NCBI RefSeq assembly: GCF_900314695.1
Contig: NZ_OMWD01000026.1
Location: 1-30,420, forward strand
Length of the DNA: 30,420 nucleotides
Origin: an uncultured Methanobrevibacter sp.
GTDB lineage: Archaea > Methanobacteriota > Methanobacteria > Methanobacteriales > Methanobacteriaceae
Reading direction: 5' to 3'
In this document: in pieces, positions 25,746-30,420 of the stretch
Position numbering within the stretch: position 1 is the first letter of the stretch
Layout of the letters: every line of letters starts with the position of its first letter
Notes under the pieces: model-generated
Database searches by the model: none
Seen by the model: the letters and a program-made list of their open reading frames with translations, nothing else
Told to the model about the DNA's origin: nothing
Translations under genes and position numbers: made by a program

Positions 25746-27047
25746 ATGAAAAATATTGTTATTGGTTCAGGGCCTGCAGGACGATTAGCTTCCATGCAGC
25801 TCGGAAAACTTGGAGAAGAAGTTATATTAATTGAAAAAAATCATATAGCCGGAACTTGCTTAAATGAAGGATGCATGGTTATTTGTGCATTGACAGACAT
25901 TACAAAATTTATCGATATGAATAAAAGATTTAACAATCATGGATTTTTAAAAAGCCAAATTGAAGTCTCTTATGAAAAAATAGTTGAAAAAATTACTGCA
26001 ACCCAAAAAGCTCTTAGAGCAATAGAGCAGAAAGAAAATGAAAGTGTAGGAAACAAGGTTATTTTTGGCGAAGCAAGTATTGATGGAAATGAAATTAAAG
26101 TGAATAATGAAAGCTTTGAATATGACAACCTGTTAATTGCAACAGGAGCACGTCCATACATTCCAGACATTAAAGGCAGCGATTATGGATTAACCAACAA
26201 AGATATTTTAAAACTTGACGATGTTCCTGAAAAATTGAATATCATCGGTGGAGGAATAATAGCCTGTGAAATAGCAAACATTTATTCAACTCTTGGAAGT
26301 GAAGTCAATGTTCTTGCAAGAAGCGAATTCTTAAAGGAGATTAATGAAACAACAAAAAAATATGTTCTGAAAAAGATTATTCCTGAAGTTAATGTTTATG
26401 AAAATACAAATGTAAAAGAAGTTTGCGAAAATAAAGTCATCACAGAAAATGATGAAGAGCTGGAAGGTATTGCATTTTTTGCAACAGGTAGAACACCAAA
26501 CAGTGAAATAGCCGAAGGATTTGTAGAATTAAATGAAGACAAATCAATCAAAGTTAATGAAATGATGCAAACCAATGTTGATAGTGTATATGCTGCAGGT
26601 GATGTGACCGGAGGATACAAGCTAACACCAGTAGCAAGAATGGAGGGTATCGCAGCTGCAAGGAATATGGCCAACTATGCAAATAAAGTAAGCTACCATT
26701 GCATTCCACAAACATTAAGTTTGAACATGGAAGTGGGTTTTGTTGAAAATGAAAAAAGTGAATGCAGTGAAGATGACAAAGCCACAATTGGAATACCTGG
26801 AATTGCAGGGCCTGGTGCATTTTGGAATATCCTAACTGGAGATACCGGATACACCGAAATTGAATTTGACAAAAAGAACAATAAAATCAACAAAATCAAT
26901 TCAATATCACCATCAGCACCCAGCGATATTGCATACCTCTCATATTTAATGAGAGAAGATTACGACTTGGATGACTATGGAGATTTCCTGGAAGTCCATC
27001 CAACAACAGATGCAAATTTTAGAACAATAAAATATATGTGGTTATAA
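25746..27047 (+). CDS. FAD-dependent pyridine nucleotide-disulfide oxidoreductase (dihydrolipoamide dehydrogenase-like)
   Basis: The 433-residue two-dinucleotide-binding-domain flavoprotein has an FAD-binding GSGPAGRLAS motif (8-16), the redox disulfide in GTCLNEGCMV (C38 and C43), an NAD(P)-binding GGGIIACEIA near residue 163, and the FAD motif YAAGDVTGG near residue 282. The C-terminal dimerisation domain ends HPTTDANFRT. The usual IPSK after the second redox Cys is MVIC here, and the last acidic partner of the active-site His is replaced by Asn. Pyruvate/2-oxo-acid dehydrogenase complexes are not expected in these methanogens, and none is encoded nearby. The real disulfide substrate is therefore unknown. 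Confidence 0.85.
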   Translation: MKNIVIGSGPAGRLASMQLGKLGEEVILIEKNHIAGTCLNEGCMVICALTDITKFIDMNKRFNNHGFLKSQIEVSYEKIVEKITATQKALRAIEQKENESVGNKVIFGEASIDGNEIKVNNESFEYDNLLIATGARPYIPDIKGSDYGLTNKDILKLDDVPEKLNIIGGGIIACEIANIYSTLGSEVNVLARSEFLKEINETTKKYVLKKIIPEVNVYENTNVKEVCENKVITENDEELEGIAFFATGRTPNSEIAEGFVELNEDKSIKVNEMMQTNVDSVYAAGDVTGGYKLTPVARMEGIAAARNMANYANKVSYHCIPQTLSLNMEVGFVENEKSECSEDDKATIGIPGIAGPGAFWNILTGDTGYTEIEFDKKNNKINKINSISPSAPSDIAYLSYLMREDYDLDDYGDFLEVHPTTDANFRTIKYMWL

Positions 27048-27052
27048 TACCA

Positions 27053-28105
27053 CTATTCTAATTTTTTTAACATTCTGTCCGCCAAATCATCAGCGGCTTC
27101 AGAGCAGAGCTTACCATATTTGACAGCATTTTGTTTTAGGGAATCCATATTCTCGAATGCCTCGTTTATGCTTTTGCAAACATCTTCAACTTCAGATTCG
27201 ATAATTGCCCCTTTAAACACTCCTGCCATATTCTGGTATCTTCCCCATTTTACTTTAGTCAAAGCGATAATCGGAGTTCTTGCAACTAAAGCCTCTTCTA
27301 GAGAAACACCATCATCAGTCAACACAGCCAAATCAGCATATCTGAATAAATCATTAATCCATGTGATGTAGCCTGCATAAATGATTTTTTCTTCATCAAT
27401 CAAATCCATATATTCATCATGAAGCGGAAGTCCAACCAAAACAAGATTATACTTATCGCCAAACTCTTTTAAAGTCAAATCCATCGCACGAATAGTTCCT
27501 TTAAAAATTGATGATCCTGAAGAAAATAAAATGGTTTTTTTGTTTTCATCAAAATTAGGAAATTCCTTAAGCTTTTCAAAAGCAACCTCAGCATCTCCCC
27601 CATCAACATCTTTAGACAAAGGATAGAACGCCTTGTCCATATTTTCAGGTAATTCATCCCATCTGAATTTATCCAATTCTGGCAAAATATAACATTGATT
27701 GAATTTTGGACAAAATGATGAATCGAGAGGTGTTGAAATTAAAGAAAATGTTGGCTTTCGTGCAAATTTACCTCCAAGTGATGCTACAATAGCTCCACCA
27801 CCCAAAACACCAACTACAAAATCAACTTTTAATTTTTTAATAAGGTTTCGGGCTTTGAATGTTGCAACAACTAATTTGGCCGCTCCTTTTGCAGCGGATA
27901 ATTTTGTTGCAGAATGTCCGCCAGCATGAGGGACTGAAATCTTATGCCAATTATAGCCATGTTTTTCAAAAAGAGTTCCATGAGCAGATGCATCCAATGC
28001 TATTTCACAGGTAACCCCCCTTCTTTCAAGAGCGTTCATTGCATTGAGAGCAGTCATTGCATCTCCACCCAATCCCCTACCAGTAACAATGAATAATGCC
28101 TTCAT
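27053..28105 (-). CDS. MurG-like glycosyltransferase, probably pseudomurein synthesis
   Basis: The 350-residue GT-B-fold protein is related to MurG. It has an N-terminal loop GRGLGGD (9-15), a second glycine-rich turn GVLGGGAIVASLGG (about 98-111), and a C-terminal nucleotide-sugar site segment LTDDGVSLEEALVARTP with LTKVKWGRYQNMAG. Bacterial MurG adds GlcNAc to lipid I. In Methanobacteriales the equivalent would act on the lipid-linked pseudomurein precursor at the inner membrane face. It follows the MraY-like gene by three bases, with AAGGAG in the end of that gene as ribosome binding site. Its stop is five bases from the convergent flavoprotein stop. Confidence 0.82.
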   Translation of the reverse strand: MKALFIVTGRGLGGDAMTALNAMNALERRGVTCEIALDASAHGTLFEKHGYNWHKISVPHAGGHSATKLSAAKGAAKLVVATFKARNLIKKLKVDFVVGVLGGGAIVASLGGKFARKPTFSLISTPLDSSFCPKFNQCYILPELDKFRWDELPENMDKAFYPLSKDVDGGDAEVAFEKLKEFPNFDENKKTILFSSGSSIFKGTIRAMDLTLKEFGDKYNLVLVGLPLHDEYMDLIDEEKIIYAGYITWINDLFRYADLAVLTDDGVSLEEALVARTPIIALTKVKWGRYQNMAGVFKGAIIESEVEDVCKSINEAFENMDSLKQNAVKYGKLCSEAADDLADRMLKKLE

Positions 28106-28108
28106 AAT

Positions 28109-29074
28109 TTATCTCCTTAACATTATTCTTGGTTTAACATCATCGTTATGATAATCTGGATGGCGTCTTGCATAAGGATTGTATAATAATCTTCTAAATC
28201 CTAATGAAATTAATAACGGGCTTGTAACAGGATATTGATTTTCTTTTAAAACATATTTCCTAACCAAATCTCCTAATCCTCCGCCGGTTAAGACATCCAT
28301 GAAATAATCTCCAAAAGTAGGATTGATTAAACCTAACCTTTGTCTGAAGAATACTTTTAAGGTATTGCGTCTTACAAATGCTATTAATGCTGTAGTGATT
28401 AGGAACAATAACAACAGCCACCAGAATCCGCCAACAATATAAAATGCGATTCCTAATGCCACACCGAATGTATGGTTTCCAACTTCACCCATCATGATTT
28501 TACCAGAGAAATCCAATGGACAATATCCTAAACAAACTACCAAAATCAGCAACGGTGTGTAAATAGCCAATAATTCCCCCGCAGGTTGAGAATTGATTAA
28601 CAACATTATTCCCATGGTTAAAACAGACATGATAATTGTTACAATACAAGTAGACCCAGGTTGCATATCTGAAATATTCATAGGTTGAACCATCAAAGCA
28701 ATGAGAATTGCAGAAACGCCCAATCCTTCCATAATTCCAACAATCATTACCAGAACTATACCTATGCCTCTTGAAAGTTGCCCCCATTCAATTCCTAATG
28801 GGGCGAATTTTTTTCTTCCTAGAATATCGTCAATAAAAGCAAAAACACCAATGATTAAAACAAGATTATTGAATTTCGGCAATAAATAAAATGATAAAAT
28901 AATAAATGGAACTAAACCAATTCCTCTAGGTATTCCACCACGCACATTAGGATATAAATTGCCCAAATAGCCTTGTTTTCCTAAAAAATTAAAAATTATA
29001 CTCAATACTGCTGTTCCAACAGCAGATAGAATAAAAACAAAAACCATTGCAAAAATTACTGACAGATACATCAT
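28109..29074 (-). CDS. MraY-like phospho-sugar-peptide transferase (GT4 family membrane protein)
   Basis: The integral membrane protein has 321 residues from ATG 29074 and about nine or ten hydrophobic spans. MraY/WecA-like cytoplasmic loop motifs are recognisable: PNVRGGIPRGIG near the N-terminus (like the TPTMGG loop), FIDDILGRKK (like the aspartate-rich DD motif), and KIMMGEVGNHTFGVALG (like FMGDxGSLALG, with Glu in place of Asp). It probably transfers the pseudomurein precursor unit to undecaprenyl phosphate. A GTG at 29083 is in frame, but GTGAT at 29083-29079 fits better as the ribosome binding site for ATG 29074. Confidence 0.82.
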   Translation of the reverse strand: MMYLSVIFAMVFVFILSAVGTAVLSIIFNFLGKQGYLGNLYPNVRGGIPRGIGLVPFIILSFYLLPKFNNLVLIIGVFAFIDDILGRKKFAPLGIEWGQLSRGIGIVLVMIVGIMEGLGVSAILIALMVQPMNISDMQPGSTCIVTIIMSVLTMGIMLLINSQPAGELLAIYTPLLILVVCLGYCPLDFSGKIMMGEVGNHTFGVALGIAFYIVGGFWWLLLLFLITTALIAFVRRNTLKVFFRQRLGLINPTFGDYFMDVLTGGGLGDLVRKYVLKENQYPVTSPLLISLGFRRLLYNPYARRHPDYHNDDVKPRIMLRR

Positions 29075-29164
29075 AAATATCACAATTATAAAAATGTCTT
29101 ATACATTATAAGTTATAATAGTTTATTCTATATAAATCTAATATATCAATAATTTCAACAAAAA

Positions 29165-30226
29165 TCAGGCGATTTCATACCTTAAAATCGCAGCCATACC
29201 CCCCAAGCTTTCCAGTTGCTTGCCTCCTTCATGTTCGCTGCTGATGACCATGACTTCACCTTTCATATTTTCAACCATGTCCATCAAATCACCCATATTT
29301 TCATCAGCCACCTTAGTATCCAATACTAAAAGTTCGCTGACAGCTCCAAGATTTATTGCATTTTTCGTTTCTTTTGACCCATAAGCGATTTTTGAAGAAT
29401 TTTTACCTATCTGTTCCAATAGCCTATTGATGGCACCCATTTCCTGGCCAACCCTATTTTCAGAGGTTAATTTTTCAACTGTGCCTTTTTTAAGAACTTC
29501 ACTTATTCCATTCCTGCCTCCAGAGCCAGTAGGTTCAATAATTGAGATGTTTGCCAAATCATTATGTTTTTCTTTGAGATAATCATAAAAATCGTTTTTA
29601 ACAAATCCCGGGCCAGCTATGATGATGTTTTGTATTGAATCGAATTTTTCAATTGATTCTATTACCTTTTCATAGAATTGAGTAATGTTTTTCTGTCTGT
29701 TTTTATCAATTATCCTTTTTCCTGAAACATGACCCTTAATAGGACCATAATACTCAATTCCGAATTGCCTCATCAAACCTAAGGTTGCATTGTCATCTTC
29801 CAATACGACGATTATTGCAGATAATTTTTTAGATGCATCAATAGCCTGATTAAGTCGTTTAATTGCCCATTTTGGCCATCTTTCTTTCTTGATTGTTAAA
29901 GGGGTGTTAAGTTTAACTTCAAGGGTGTGGTGTGAACCCAGTGGAATCAAATCTTCAGGACCTCTTGTGATAACACCAGTCAACCTTAATTTACCTGTGA
30001 ACAAATGAAAACTGATATTTTCAATGTCTAATCCCAAATAAAAAGTTTTTTTAACTCCCCTATCGCTTCTGAGTTTATCTCCAGTATTGTCCTGTATACG
30101 GCGTGTTGTTTTGGAAGATGCATTGTCACCAACTTCAACAATATGTGACAAATGCCATAAATCATCCAATGTTTCTGGAACAACTTCAATAATTCCCTCT
30201 TTTGTATCCTGTTTTATAATTTTCAT
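29165..30226 (-). CDS. pelA: mRNA surveillance protein Pelota
   Basis: Pelota (Dom34) recognises ribosomes stalled on mRNA and, with aEF1A and ABCE1, splits them. The 353 residues show the three eRF1-like domains: an N-terminal Sm-like fold (1-~130, with LDDLWHLSHIVEVGD and TRRIQDNTGDK), a central domain (~135-265, 'AIIVVLEDDNATLGLMRQFGIEY', IIAGPGFVK) without the GGQ motif of release factors, and the C-terminal domain (~270-353, GAVSELLVLD). The ATG 30226 has no purine-rich ribosome binding site. Confidence 0.97.
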   Translation of the reverse strand: MKIIKQDTKEGIIEVVPETLDDLWHLSHIVEVGDNASSKTTRRIQDNTGDKLRSDRGVKKTFYLGLDIENISFHLFTGKLRLTGVITRGPEDLIPLGSHHTLEVKLNTPLTIKKERWPKWAIKRLNQAIDASKKLSAIIVVLEDDNATLGLMRQFGIEYYGPIKGHVSGKRIIDKNRQKNITQFYEKVIESIEKFDSIQNIIIAGPGFVKNDFYDYLKEKHNDLANISIIEPTGSGGRNGISEVLKKGTVEKLTSENRVGQEMGAINRLLEQIGKNSSKIAYGSKETKNAINLGAVSELLVLDTKVADENMGDLMDMVENMKGEVMVISSEHEGGKQLESLGGMAAILRYEIA

Positions 30227-30253
30227 AATATTCAGAAATATTTTATCTTAATA

Positions 30254-30298
30254 GTGAAAGAATACTCTGACCTCTTTAAGGTCGGAGATGAATTTCAC
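30254..30298. other. Inverted repeat upstream of pelA
   Basis: TCTGACCT (30266-30273) pairs with AGGTCGGA (30279-30286) over loop CTTTA with one G-U pair, and C30265-G30287 extends it. Outside a symmetric internal loop, GTGAAA (30254-30259) pairs with TTTCAC (30293-30298). It starts 28 bases upstream of the pelA start codon. It may be a leader structure of pelA, a terminator of an upstream gene outside the window, or a small RNA. Bases 30299-30420 are AT-rich with TATA-like stretches and no supported gene. Confidence 0.45.
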
Positions 30299-30420
30299 AA
30301 AAAGGCATCTGAAGATATTATTTTTCAAATGCTCTCTCTATTTCTTTATATATTATTTATTATTTAAATTAGTTTATAATTAATTTTAAAATTATCTCTA
30401 AATGGAGTTTTAAGTGTTTT

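Noticed and set aside
25746..27047. Annotation as a true dihydrolipoamide dehydrogenase
   Set aside because: The redox cysteines fit, but the IPSK segment and the C-terminal His/Glu pair are altered, and no lipoyl-dependent complex is nearby. Only the family-level call is supported.
30254..30367. A possible 37-codon reading frame starting GTG, with a charged first half and hydrophobic second half
   Set aside because: No ribosome binding site, no recognisable homology, and the same bases are explained by an inverted repeat upstream of pelA. Too short to support as a gene without conservation data.
1..30420. Search for insertion sequences, integrases, att sites and prophage genes, including next to tRNA-Ile
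   Set aside because: No transposase or integrase-like protein and no direct repeat of the tRNA 3' end was seen in the window.

Overview
This is an AT-rich archaeal window that fits a methanogen of the Methanobacteriales, most likely Methanobrevibacter or a close relative. The evidence is archaeal-type informational genes (AlaRS with the archaeal N-terminus, ribosomal P0/P1, L1, L11, Spt5, SecE, TFE, Pelota), a CofE-like protein, a HypC hydrogenase maturation factor, an MraY-like/MurG-like pair of the kind expected for pseudomurein synthesis, TATA-box promoters, and a giant secreted adhesin-like protein (ALP). The species cannot be fixed from the sequence.

Region 1 (1-9297, minus strand) is one uninterrupted reading frame of 3,099 codons whose C-terminus lies beyond the left edge. 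It starts with a signal peptide. Right-handed beta-helix segments follow, punctuated by four NWWG/NWFG boxes. The rest is an array of at least 14 Ig-like repeats, and the repeats nearest the left edge form an almost identical 768-bp (256-residue) tandem super-repeat.

Region 2 (9423-17241, minus strand) is an informational block in transcription order ftsZ, secE, spt5, rpl11, rpl1, rplP0, rpl12, alaS. Genes are coupled by one-base stop/start overlaps at spt5/rpl11 and rpl1/rplP0. The gap between secE and spt5 holds four perfect hairpins and no gene.

Region 3 (17363-22110) has a pyruvate-kinase-C-terminal-like protein divergent from a CofE-family protein. A two-gene nucleotide-sugar operon follows: a membrane-anchored WbpM/CapD-type dehydratase and a DegT-type aminotransferase, overlapping by ATGA. 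It probably makes a 4-amino-6-deoxy sugar nucleotide for surface or N-linked glycans.

Region 4 (22254-24747) is an apparent operon of tfe, an HD-domain hydrolase and a short ArcS-like protein. A separate DUF59/MIP18 Fe-S protein gene and a tRNA-Ile(GAU) follow. The tRNA has a strong archaeal promoter and an 18-bp perfect palindrome at its predicted transcription start.

Region 5 (24882-30226) has an ACT-domain regulator-like gene convergent with hypC, and an orphan dihydrolipoamide-dehydrogenase-like flavoprotein with a changed active-site region. Next come the MraY-like/MurG-like pair and pelA. No transposon, prophage, CRISPR array or rRNA gene was seen. The least explained elements are the giant ALP's repeat architecture, the structured secE-spt5 gap, the tRNA-Ile leader palindrome, and several truncated or altered enzyme homologues.
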